Counted from the stretch's first letter, positions 1-4,892 are shown. The stretch is 5,316 bases of DNA from JBDGSM01 sp042217615 (GCA_042217615.1 JBDGSI010000071.1:1-5316), one strand, 5' to 3'. Program-made: numbers and translations. The notes: generated by a model from the letters alone, not told the origin.

Positions 1-925
1 ACTGGGTCTCAATTTTTTCATGGACTGCAGCTTTCTCCTCGTCAACGTCAAGGCCTACTAAGTTGACTAAAACAGTGTCACTGGCCTTCAACTCTGCAAC
101 ATGTTTGATAAAGTCCTTTCCTGTTACAACAGCCTCAGGATACTTGTCATCAACTATCAAGACTTCATGACTGTCCCGATCATCCATAAGTTCTAAGGCC
201 TTCTCCCCGGAAATATGTTTCTGAGAAGTGGTAGGTGTACGGTTCATTACTTCCGACACATTGATGCTGGAAAGCCTTTCTTTCTCATTTCCTCCTGCTA
301 TCTGAGTATCCTTCAGCGAGTTGCCAGAAGTACCTCCTGAGGACTGCCCTTCACGCGGAACCAGAAGCTTCAAAACATCGGTACTTCTTAAAACACCGAC
401 AAGCTTCCCATCCTCATCTAAGACAGGTATACGAGAAATATTATTGTCCAGCATCTGATGCCTTACCTTTTCAACAGAATCGGATTCAAAGGCCTTTACA
501 ACTTCAAAGCTTGCTACATCCCGACTTGAAATCTTCTGGACTTCATCAACTTTTTGTAAGGCCTTTCTGAACTCTTCATCACTGAAAACTGCTTCCAAGT
601 TCTCATCCGGGTCTGTGCATGTAAGAAGCTTTTTTCCGGAGTTGATTCTTAGATCACAGAGCTCGAGGACTGTATCCTCTGGCTCAAAGTTTGGAGGGTT
701 GTGAACTATTTTCTCCAGTTTTGTAGTGTCAGGATTGAACTGGACATGTCTTATCAGGTCTCTGTAACTTACTGCGCCTTCAAGCTGTCCATCCCTTTCT
801 ACAGCCACCGCCCTAAGGTTTCTTTCCTCCATACTATCCCTTACACTGGCGATAGAGCTGTCACCATCTACTGTAAACGGATTTTCATCCATGAACTCTT
901 CAGCTTTAATCTTTGAGGCCTTCAT
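1..925 (-). CDS. Multi-CBS-domain protein, C-terminus cut by window edge
   Basis: The ATG at 925 opens a frame that stays open to base 1, giving 308 visible residues with no stop. Four CBS-like units can be seen: about residues 8-62 (ending VSYRDLIRHV), a weaker one at 70-124, a clear one at 131-188 (SRIPVLDEDGKLVGVLRSTD, then a short hydrophobic end) and one at 222-277 (VSEVMNRTP start, VVTGKDFIKHV end). A Gly/Ser-rich linker at 190-215 separates the third and fourth. CBS pairs typically bind adenosine nucleotides and act as regulatory sensors; the ligand here is unknown. From residue 285 a new segment begins (VLVNLVGLDVDEE), which loosely resembles the start of a ribosome-hibernation-factor-like fold, but too little is visible to decide. 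No N-terminal enzyme or channel domain is present. The start lies 12 bp after the stop of the NYN-nuclease gene, so the two are probably co-transcribed. No clear Shine-Dalgarno sequence precedes it. The family call is firm; the cellular role is unknown. Confidence 0.88.
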   Translation of the reverse strand, partial: MKASKIKAEEFMDENPFTVDGDSSIASVRDSMEERNLRAVAVERDGQLEGAVSYRDLIRHVQFNPDTTKLEKIVHNPPNFEPEDTVLELCDLRINSGKKLLTCTDPDENLEAVFSDEEFRKALQKVDEVQKISSRDVASFEVVKAFESDSVEKVRHQMLDNNISRIPVLDEDGKLVGVLRSTDVLKLLVPREGQSSGGTSGNSLKDTQIAGGNEKERLSSINVSEVMNRTPTTSQKHISGEKALELMDDRDSHEVLIVDDKYPEAVVTGKDFIKHVAELKASDTVLVNLVGLDVDEEKAAVHEKIETQ

Positions 926-937
926 AATTTTTTCACT

Positions 938-1438
938 TTAGTTTACCAGGAATTTATCGGAGTTTTCATCCATGTCAATGAAGTTTGTAGCGGATTCACG
1001 GAGTTCCTTTGCACTGCTTCTTCCAAAGCTCATGACTTCTACGCGGCAACCCATCGACTTGAGATGGTCAACAAGAACTGCAAAGTCTCCATCTCCCGTG
1101 ACAAGGACAACCGTATCCAGTTTTTTGGCCTGTTGAATCATATCAACAGTCATACCTAGATCCCAGTCCCCTTTCTTTTCTCCGCCGTAGAACTCCTTCA
1201 ACTCCTTGATCTTAACTTCATATCCTATCTGTCTCAAGGCCTCGAAGAAATTGCTTTCATCAGGAGTATCTGCCTGTATAACGTAGGCAGAAGCCCTGAC
1301 CAGGTCCCTGTTCATGACAGCTGAGTCAAGAAGACTTTCAAAGTCTACTTTAGAACTGTAAAGATTTTTAGCACTATAGTACATATTTTGAACGTCAACG
1401 AAGACGCCAACTCTCTGATCTTTGTGAATATTTGACAT
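938..1438 (-). CDS. NYN/LabA-like PIN-fold protein, probable ribonuclease
   Basis: This 166-aa cytosolic protein has the signatures of the NYN (LabA/DUF88) branch of the PIN-like nucleases. The N-terminal strand reads VGVFVDVQNMYYSAK, with D15 and N18 in the first acidic-site position. A central KGDWDLGMTVDM segment supplies D91, D93 and D99. VLVTGDGDFAVLVDHL supplies D116 and D118, followed by the typical GCRVEVMSF strand. These acidic residues would coordinate metal for RNA cleavage. Family members are known or predicted metal-dependent ribonucleases, and the bacterial and cyanobacterial relatives act in RNA turnover or regulation; the substrate here is unknown. The length is normal for a single-domain member and no fused LOTUS or zinc domain is present. 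The ATG at 1438 is the best start because the first strand begins only nine residues later. GAGG about 12 nt upstream is a weak ribosome-binding candidate. The gene lies 109 bp downstream of the last membrane-protein gene and 12 bp upstream of the CBS gene. Confidence 0.9.
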   Translation of the reverse strand: MSNIHKDQRVGVFVDVQNMYYSAKNLYSSKVDFESLLDSAVMNRDLVRASAYVIQADTPDESNFFEALRQIGYEVKIKELKEFYGGEKKGDWDLGMTVDMIQQAKKLDTVVLVTGDGDFAVLVDHLKSMGCRVEVMSFGRSSAKELRESATNFIDMDENSDKFLVN

Positions 1439-1547
1439 ATCTTATCTTAAACCTCGTTAGAAATTCGTTTTTTTGGTTAAACGGAAATACTACTTTCCAA
1501 GAAAGAATCAGTGCACGAGCCTTAAAAGCGCACCGGGAGAAAACATT
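1439..1547. other. Spacer between membrane gene B1 and the NYN gene
   Basis: This 109-bp gap holds no convincing gene; a 12-codon ATG frame directly after the B1 stop (MFSPGALLRLVH) is too short to support. On the minus strand it contains a small inverted repeat, GGAAA-TACTAC-TTTCC (plus-strand bases 1482-1497), and an A/T-rich run just upstream of the NYN gene. I see no well-placed TATA box at the leaderless distance from 1438, so whether the NYN gene has its own promoter or is read through from B1 is open. Confidence 0.4.
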
Positions 1548-1889
1548 TCAGGAAGTATCAGTCAGTACAGAAACGCTCCACAGGAAATAAATTAGACCAA
1601 AAAGAGAGAAAGAACCTAAGCTAACAGCTAAAATACTTCGAAACGATGAGGAAACAAAAGCCGGATCTGAGATAAGTAAAAGACTTATTAAAGTGCCTAA
1701 AACCCCATAGAAAAAAGTAAAAGACCCATAAACTTGGAAGCTTCGGACTGCCTTATCCTTAAGGAAAAACATTCTTAGAGAGACTTCCGGATCTCTCAAG
1801 ATATTTTCAACTATCCGAAGAGAGAAAACCATTATAATAAGGCCCTGAAATGCAATGAAAAGCCCTATCAAGGTATGATATAGAAGCAT
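1548..1889 (-). CDS. Small 3-TM membrane protein, B-type, cassette 1 (B1)
   Basis: I do not recognise the family from outside this window. The 113-aa protein has three predicted membrane helices, about residues 5-27, 52-74 and 86-108. A charged loop at 28-51 contains EVSLRMFFLKDKAVRSF. That loop aligns without gaps to B2 and B3 on the pattern [ED]-x-[AS]-[LV]-x-[RM]-[FL]-F-L-x2-K-x3-S-[FL], here E35, F42, L43, K46, S50 and F51. The positive loop suggests an N-out/C-in topology. Unlike B3, it has no acidic tail. An in-frame TAA immediately precedes the ATG at 1889, which fixes the start or places it later. The gene begins 4 nt after the A1 stop, so the pair is one transcription unit. A GGTGGAGG sequence in the end of A1 may serve as ribosome-binding site, although its 13-nt spacing is long. 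No AAGGCCT copy lies in this cassette. Confidence 0.8.
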   Translation of the reverse strand: MLLYHTLIGLFIAFQGLIIMVFSLRIVENILRDPEVSLRMFFLKDKAVRSFQVYGSFTFFYGVLGTLISLLLISDPAFVSSSFRSILAVSLGSFSLFGLIYFLWSVSVLTDTS

Positions 1890-1893
1890 TTAT

Positions 1894-2208
1894 TTAGAAA
1901 CGCCTCCACCATTTAACCAGTACATAATCGATTTGGACAACCGAAAATATGCTTCCTGTAAAACCTATGCTTCTCAGCATTTCTACCTCGAGGTAACCTC
2001 CTAAAGCATATACAATTCCTCCTATAACAAGGGGGAGGCCGCTTGAGCCCAAAACTTTGAACTCGAAAAGCGTTGCCTCTTTCTTTAACTGAAAACTGGC
2101 CATAGCCTTCCTGTCATTCTTTCTCAGCTTCCAAGCGATGCCAAGAATCAGCACCGTCCCTAATCCTACCGGCAATCCCGAAGCAAAGAACAGGAATGCA
2201 TTGACCAT
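1894..2208 (-). CDS. Small 3-TM membrane protein, A-type, cassette 1 (A1)
   Basis: This 104-aa protein is of unknown function. Three hydrophobic helices lie at about residues 5-25, 53-73 and 80-98. The loop after helix 1 carries WKLRKNDRKAMASFQLKKEA. It matches the A-type pattern [FW]-x-L-x-[RK]-x8-F-x-L-x7-[DE]-[FL] at W26, L28, K30, F39, L41, E49 and F50, with identical spacing in A2 and A3. The protein ends in KWWRRF, a Trp/Arg tail shared with A3 (RWWERFR) and in weaker form with A2 (YRWSK). The loop and tail are positively charged, which suggests both face the cytoplasm. The ATG at 2208 has a TATA-like box at the distance expected for a leaderless transcript. The gene is followed after 4 nt by B1. 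There is no signal peptide beyond helix 1 and no catalytic motif, so a structural or signalling role in a complex with B1 is an inference. Confidence 0.8.
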   Translation of the reverse strand: MVNAFLFFASGLPVGLGTVLILGIAWKLRKNDRKAMASFQLKKEATLFEFKVLGSSGLPLVIGGIVYALGGYLEVEMLRSIGFTGSIFSVVQIDYVLVKWWRRF

Positions 2209-2232
2209 CCTATTTAATAAACAAAAACATTT

Positions 2233-2245
2233 CCATATAAAAAAG
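2233..2245 (-). promoter_or_regulatory. TATA-like promoter element for A1-B1
   Basis: The minus strand reads CTTTTTTATATGG, with TTTTATAT about 27-34 bp upstream of the A1 ATG at 2208. This spacing would place the transcription start at or within a few bases of the start codon, as in leaderless archaeal mRNAs. The assignment rests on motif and spacing only. Confidence 0.45.
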
Positions 2246-2260
2246 TATTAATCAAGGCCT

Positions 2261-2284
2261 CGAAAATACAAATAGAAAAGACTT
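2261..2284 (-). terminator. T-rich tract downstream of B2
   Basis: On the minus strand the sequence CTTTTCTATTTGTATTTTCG begins about 20 nt after the B2 stop. Archaeal termination commonly uses U-rich tracts without a hairpin, so this could end the A2-B2 transcript before the A1 promoter. Confidence 0.35.
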
Positions 2285-2301
2285 CAGGAAGATTTGATTG
2301 T

Positions 2302-2652
2302 TCAGCCTTCTCCTGGCTTCTCAGTTACCTGTTCTACTGTGTGTACAAAGTAAAGTACTGCAACTACGCAGATGTATGCAGCGAAGACCAGTATTTCTCT
2401 GTAAGGAAATCTTATCTCTATAAGGCCTAGATATACTCCTATGCTTGTAATTATTGTTAGGAACGCATAGAGAATAAGTGAAAGAGTAAGAAGCTTTAAC
2501 GAGTTTGTTATTTTGTTGCTTAGGAAAAGCCGGGCTACTGCGTAGTCTTTGTCTTCGTAGATATGTGATAATGCCTTGAGCATTGTCATAGCTGCTATTG
2601 CAGAAGTCAGCATCATCGATCCGCCCAGTATGAAGTTAATTATATCTGTCAC
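2302..2652 (-). CDS. Small 3-TM membrane protein, B-type, cassette 2 (B2)
   Basis: This 116-aa protein of unknown function has three helices at about residues 8-29, 53-75 and 84-104, ending in a short polar tail (EQVTEKPGEG). The loop after helix 1 reads DYAVARLFLSNKITNSL and fits the B-type pattern at D36, R41, F43, L44, K47, S51 and L52. I chose the GTG at 2652 over an in-frame GTG at 2661 for three reasons. It makes a 4-nt GTGA overlap with the A2 stop. AGGTG at 2659-2663 sits 6 nt upstream as a ribosome-binding site. The resulting N-terminus MTDIINFI aligns with MNEVVNFL of B3. The overlap implies translational coupling to A2 and so matched amounts of the two proteins. One AAGGCCT copy (2423) encodes part of YLGLIEI. 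Confidence 0.82.
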   Translation of the reverse strand: MTDIINFILGGSMMLTSAIAAMTMLKALSHIYEDKDYAVARLFLSNKITNSLKLLTLSLILYAFLTIITSIGVYLGLIEIRFPYREILVFAAYICVVAVLYFVHTVEQVTEKPGEG

Positions 2653-2954
2653 TTGGACCACCTGTAGAAGGCCCTTAAGAGAGTTATCTGGATTGGTGCG
2701 CCCAGAAGCGTTCCTATACTCATAAGTACAGAGCTTTCTTTCATTGCTCCGACCATGAAAAGCGTGCTGCCGCTTATAAGCACTATAAGACCATGAAATA
2801 CAAACTCGAGATCAGTTACTACTTTGTCTTTCTGAAGCTGGAAACCTGCCTTAACCTCTTTCTCACTGCGGCTAAGGGCAAAGTATAATCTGGCAGAAAT
2901 AGAGGCCAATACTAAAACTATAACACCTGTCAATATGAAGACCGTAGTCCGCAT
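2649..2954 (-). CDS. Small 3-TM membrane protein, A-type, cassette 2 (A2)
   Basis: The 101-aa product has three hydrophobic helices at about residues 4-24, 52-71 and 77-95. Its charged loop, FALSRSEKEVKAGFQLQKDK, fits the A-type pattern at F25, L27, R29, F38, L40, D48 and L49. The core is more divergent than in A1 or A3 (VKAGFQL in place of AMxxFxL). The tail is FYRWSK, keeping one Trp of the WW pair. The function is not recognised. The TGA stop at 2649-2651 overlaps the likely B2 start codon as GTGA. The ATG at 2954 is supported by a TATA-like element 23-30 bp upstream and by being followed directly by a helix. The cassette starts 104 bp after the end of nfo and appears to have its own promoter. 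Confidence 0.8.
   Translation of the reverse strand: MRTTVFILTGVIVLVLASISARLYFALSRSEKEVKAGFQLQKDKVVTDLEFVFHGLIVLISGSTLFMVGAMKESSVLMSIGTLLGAPIQITLLRAFYRWSK
2659..2663 (-). promoter_or_regulatory. Ribosome-binding site deciding the B2 start
   Basis: The minus strand reads AGGTG six bases before the GTG at 2652. It matches part of the archaeal consensus GGAGGTGAT, complementary to the 3' end of 16S rRNA. It lies inside the last codons of A2 (the RW of YRWSK) and favours the 2652 start over the one at 2661. Confidence 0.5.
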
Positions 2955-2970
2955 ACAGTATAGACGGAGT

Positions 2971-2984
2971 TAAATATACTTAAA
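2971..2984 (-). promoter_or_regulatory. TATA-like promoter element for A2-B2
   Basis: The minus strand reads TTTAAGTATATTTA. Its first eight bases lie 23-30 bp upstream of the A2 ATG, the distance expected for a leaderless archaeal transcript. The neighbouring T-run at 2981-2986 may also serve as the end of the nfo transcript. Confidence 0.45.
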
Positions 2985-3027
2985 AAAGTTGGAAAAGAGT
3001 TACAGAAGCCTTCCACAAATATGGAGC

Positions 3028-3051
3028 CTGCTGCAGCCTTTGTTTCAGCAG
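3028..3051 (-). terminator. Possible hairpin after nfo
   Basis: CTGCTG and CAGCAG form a 6-bp stem with a 12-nt loop, starting 7 nt after the nfo stop. No T-run follows directly; T-rich sequence comes about 30 nt later, at 2981-3000. It is a weak candidate and could be chance. Confidence 0.2.
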
Positions 3052-3058
3052 TAATCTC

Positions 3059-3901
3059 TTAATTAACAAGTTTCTTTATTTCTTCAATGTTTTCTGAGTA
3101 TCCTTTTTCGTCATCTACCGGCGTTTCAAGGATCATGGGTTTCTCCCTCAGTTTCTCAGAGTTCAAAATGTTTTTAAAGCCTTCAAGGCCTATGTTTCCT
3201 TCCCCGATGTGTTCATGGTTGTCTTTTTCACTACCTTTCTCATCCTTTGAATCATTTAAATGCAGGAGTTTAACTTTTTGAAGGCCTAAATCGTTTTCAA
3301 TTTCTTCAATGAAGTCTTTGAAACCTTGTTCTCCTCTGATTTCGTAGCCTGCGGCGTGTGCATGGCATGTGTCGATGCAGACTCCTAGTTTTTCCTGTGA
3401 AGCCTCTGTTTTCTCCATCATTTCTCTGAGTTCGCCCATTGTTTTTCCAAGCGTCGTTCCTTTTCCAGCAGTGTTCTCCAGAAGGACTGTAACGTTTTCC
3501 GGTATCTCAAGTTTGTTAAGACCTCCTGCAATTCTTTTAATCCCGTTTTTCCGGCCGCTGCCTGTGTGTGCTCCAGGATGGAACACCACGTACTCTACTC
3601 CAAGAGTTGAGGCTGCGTTAAGCTCCTGTTGAAGGCATTTAACTGATTTCTGGAAGAGATCGTCTTTTGGAGTTGCCAGGTTTACCAGGTATGTTGAGTG
3701 GATTACGTAAGGCCTTTGATCTTTGTTTTTCCGGGCTTCCTGGAACTCTTCGCCGTTTTCTTCCTTGTAGCTTGAGACTTTCCAGGTTCTTGGGCTTCCT
3801 GCGAATATCTGGCCGCAGTTACCTCCTATTTCTTCCTGTCTTTCAACTGCTTTTTCAACTCCGCCGGAGATAGAGACGTGTGCTCCAATCCTGTAATTCA
3901 T
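3059..3901 (-). CDS. nfo: Endonuclease IV (AP endonuclease, Nfo family)
   Basis: This 280-aa, full-length, cytosolic enzyme belongs to the trinuclear-zinc endonuclease IV family. The family cleaves DNA 5' to abasic sites and removes blocked 3' ends in base excision repair. The opening IGAHVSISGG and QIFAGSPRTW are family hallmarks. All nine zinc ligands known from E. coli Nfo have counterparts here: H68 (VIHSTY), H108 (VFHPGAH), E142 (LLENTAG), D177 and H180 (IDTCHAHAAGYE), H214 (LLHLNDS), D227 and H229 (DNHEHIG) and E259 (ILETPVDD). Nothing looks degraded. The length matches the bacterial enzyme (about 285 aa). The ATG at 3901 sits three residues before the first conserved strand. The product is Glu/Lys rich, with many acidic surface residues. 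The gene lies between two membrane-protein cassettes on the same strand, with gaps of 54 bp before it and 104 bp after it, so functional linkage to them is doubtful. Confidence 0.97.
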   Translation of the reverse strand: MNYRIGAHVSISGGVEKAVERQEEIGGNCGQIFAGSPRTWKVSSYKEENGEEFQEARKNKDQRPYVIHSTYLVNLATPKDDLFQKSVKCLQQELNAASTLGVEYVVFHPGAHTGSGRKNGIKRIAGGLNKLEIPENVTVLLENTAGKGTTLGKTMGELREMMEKTEASQEKLGVCIDTCHAHAAGYEIRGEQGFKDFIEEIENDLGLQKVKLLHLNDSKDEKGSEKDNHEHIGEGNIGLEGFKNILNSEKLREKPMILETPVDDEKGYSENIEEIKKLVN

Positions 3902-3924
3902 GTAAGGTTAAGGCTCTTTGAAAT

Positions 3925-3934
3925 CCTAAAAATC
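3925..3934 (-). promoter_or_regulatory. Weak TATA-like element for nfo
   Basis: The minus strand reads GATTTTTAGG, 24-33 bp upstream of the nfo ATG. The spacing fits a leaderless transcript, but the motif is poorer than those before A1 and A2. Confidence 0.25.
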
Positions 3935-3955
3935 TATGGAGTCAACAGAAAAGGT

Positions 3956-4015
3956 TCAGATCAAAGTTTTTTCTGTCCAGACCAGGTAAGCCAGTAATGA
4001 AAAGAAGAACTCCAT
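3956..4015 (-). CDS. Hydrophobic 19-codon micro-ORF (D3), or the 3' part of an interrupted gene
   Basis: The ATG at 4015 opens a 19-aa frame, MEFFFSLLAYLVWTEKTLI, ending in TGA. It is one short hydrophobic helix with a charged end. GTGAT, five bases upstream, partly matches the archaeal ribosome-binding consensus, but it overlaps the previous stop. The frame is the same as that of the 30-codon ORF at 4022-4114, separated only by TGA-TTC-CTG. It may therefore be either an independent membrane micropeptide or the second half of one 52-codon gene broken by a nonsense codon. I do not recognise it, and chance is possible at this length. Confidence 0.3.
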   Translation of the reverse strand: MEFFFSLLAYLVWTEKTLI

Positions 4016-4021
4016 CAGGAA

Positions 4022-4114
4022 TCACGCAAGTCCGAATACAAGGCCTGCTGCAAAGGCTGTGCCGAGAACTCCAAGGATTAGTTCGCCTGTGAACGAGTTG
4101 AGGCTGGGCCTCAC
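4022..4114 (-). CDS. Predicted 30-aa single-helix membrane micropeptide (C3)
   Basis: A GTG at 4114 overlaps the TGA stop of B3 as GTGA, the same arrangement as A2/B2. GAGG at 4119-4122 precedes it by 4 nt. The 30-aa product has a polar start (MRPSLNSFTGE) and then one Gly/Ala-rich helix from about residue 12 to 30, containing LILGVLGTAF and AAGLVFGLA. Small-residue spacing of this kind is typical of packed helix pairs, which would suit a small subunit of the A3-B3 complex, but that is inference. One AAGGCCT copy (4041) lies inside, encoding Gly-Leu. The reading continues as hydrophobic codons after the TGA, so this may be the first half of an interrupted gene. I do not recognise any homologue. 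Confidence 0.45.
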   Translation of the reverse strand: MRPSLNSFTGELILGVLGTAFAAGLVFGLA

Positions 4115-4518
4115 TCTTCCTCACTTTCTTCAGAATCTTCTTCCTTTCCTTCTTTCTCTTCATCCTTGTCTGTAGGCTTTGTTATCAGGTAGATATTCAG
4201 GGTGAAGTATGTAAGGCCTAGAAGCATCAGGATTGTGCTGAGAAGTGCGACAGGCAGGTAGGCCTTGTTTCCTGTCACTATACCTATGTTTTTCAGTATC
4301 ATTCCGAAGGATAGGATTAATGCGGATACGGATACGATCCAGAAGCTTCGGGATGTCTTTCTTTTAAGGAAGAATCTTGCTAGGGCGTACTCCTGTTTCT
4401 CCTCCAGATTCTTCACTATACCATAGCTGTACCGGGCTGTAGCGCTGAACAGTATTATACCTGCCAAGGCCTGTATCTCATGGTAATACTGAACCAAGAA
4501 GTTTACGACTTCATTCAT
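4111..4518 (-). CDS. Small 3-TM membrane protein, B-type with acidic tail, cassette 3 (B3)
   Basis: This 135-aa protein has three predicted helices at about residues 15-35, 60-80 and 87-111. A strongly acidic C-terminal tail of some 20 residues, rich in Glu and Asp (ending EEDSEESEEE), is absent from B1 and B2. The loop EYALARFFLKRKTSRSF fits the B-type pattern at E43, R48, F50, L51, K54, S58 and F59. The basic loop and the rule that positive loops stay inside predict that the acidic tail is cytoplasmic. I chose the ATG at 4518, which overlaps the A3 stop as ATGA, over GTG codons at 4536 and 4533. It gives the N-terminus MNEVVNFL, matching B2, and has GGTGGTGGG 10 nt upstream. The function is unknown; co-translation with A3 suggests a partner. 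Confidence 0.82.
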   Translation of the reverse strand: MNEVVNFLVQYYHEIQALAGIILFSATARYSYGIVKNLEEKQEYALARFFLKRKTSRSFWIVSVSALILSFGMILKNIGIVTGNKAYLPVALLSTILMLLGLTYFTLNIYLITKPTDKDEEKEGKEEDSEESEEE

Positions 4519-4844
4519 CGGAATCTTTCCCACCACCGTGCGAAAAGCAGAGTCATGAAAACGCCGTAAAGTGTTATCAAATACTTGTTAAGCGATGTTA
4601 AAACCTCGATGTTTCCTATAGTTCCTACCCAGAACAGTACGTAGGCTGATACCATCAAAAGATTCACATACATGAAGACCTTGAAATCCATTACAGACTC
4701 TTCCTGATTCAAATGAAAACGTCTCATCGCAGTCTCCTTATTCCTGTTCAACTCAAAGATAATCCCTGAAGCCACTAAAGCAAGTAAAACAGAGACAATA
4801 CTCGTCATAATGCTGTAAGTCAAACTGAACAAACCCAGTACCAT
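4515..4844 (-). CDS. Small 3-TM membrane protein, A-type, cassette 3 (A3)
   Basis: The 109-aa product is mostly membrane: helices at about residues 8-30, 55-76 and 82-102. The loop after helix 1, FELNRNKETAMRRFHLNQEE, is the clearest example of the A-type pattern (F30, L32, R34, F43, L45, D53, F54). Its AMRRFHL core is also the closest to ALARFFL of the B-type partner. The C-terminus is RWWERFR, and the codons for its two Trp residues create GGTGGTGGG, usable as the ribosome-binding site of B3. There is no acidic residue within the first helix, so it does not look like a small multidrug-resistance pump. The ATG at 4844 is followed directly by helix 1; an in-frame ATG at residue 13 is possible but would cut into that helix. 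The family is not recognised. Confidence 0.8.
   Translation of the reverse strand: MVLGLFSLTYSIMTSIVSVLLALVASGIIFELNRNKETAMRRFHLNQEESVMDFKVFMYVNLLMVSAYVLFWVGTIGNIEVLTSLNKYLITLYGVFMTLLFARWWERFR
4529..4537 (-). promoter_or_regulatory. Putative ribosome-binding site for B3 inside the A3 Trp-Trp codons
   Basis: The minus strand reads GGTGGTGGG, 10 nt before the B3 ATG at 4518. It coincides with the codons for the conserved RWW tail of A3. The match to the archaeal anti-Shine-Dalgarno is partial and the spacing slightly long. Confidence 0.35.
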
Positions 4845-4878
4845 ACTAGCTATCTAAAAAACATAACCGATTCACATG

Positions 4879-4892
4879 CTTAAAAAATAAAC
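4879..4892 (-). promoter_or_regulatory. T-rich element between the HAD gene and A3: terminator or TATA box
   Basis: The minus strand reads GTTTATTTTTTAAG, some 25 nt after the HAD stop and 35-48 bp upstream of the A3 ATG. It could end the HAD transcript, or act as TATA box giving a leader of roughly 10-20 nt for A3. The sequence alone cannot separate these. Confidence 0.35.

Noticed and set aside
701..916. Plus-strand 71-codon frame opposite the CBS gene
   Set aside because: It overlaps an unambiguous CBS coding frame and its translation shows no domain features.
1513..1535. GTGC...GCAC inverted repeat after B1
   Set aside because: The stem is only about four base pairs around a 15-nt loop, with no T-run after it; likely chance.
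2955..3058. Small coding frame between nfo and A2
   Set aside because: The only open reading (containing AETKAAAGSIF) starts without a start codon or ribosome-binding site and overlaps the A2 promoter.
3087..3873. Plus-strand open frames of 64-87 codons opposite nfo
   Set aside because: They lie wholly within a clear endonuclease IV gene on the other strand, have low-complexity Ser/Phe/Pro-rich translations and no ribosome-binding context.
3942..4163. Minus-strand 73-codon basic frame
   Set aside because: It overlaps the end of B3 and both micro-ORFs in another frame; its Lys/Arg-rich start is the shifted reading of the acidic GAA/GAG tail.
1548..4844. Paired small multidrug-resistance (SMR/EbrAB-like) pumps
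   Set aside because: Gene size and pairing are similar, but the proteins have three helices rather than four and lack the essential Glu in helix 1.
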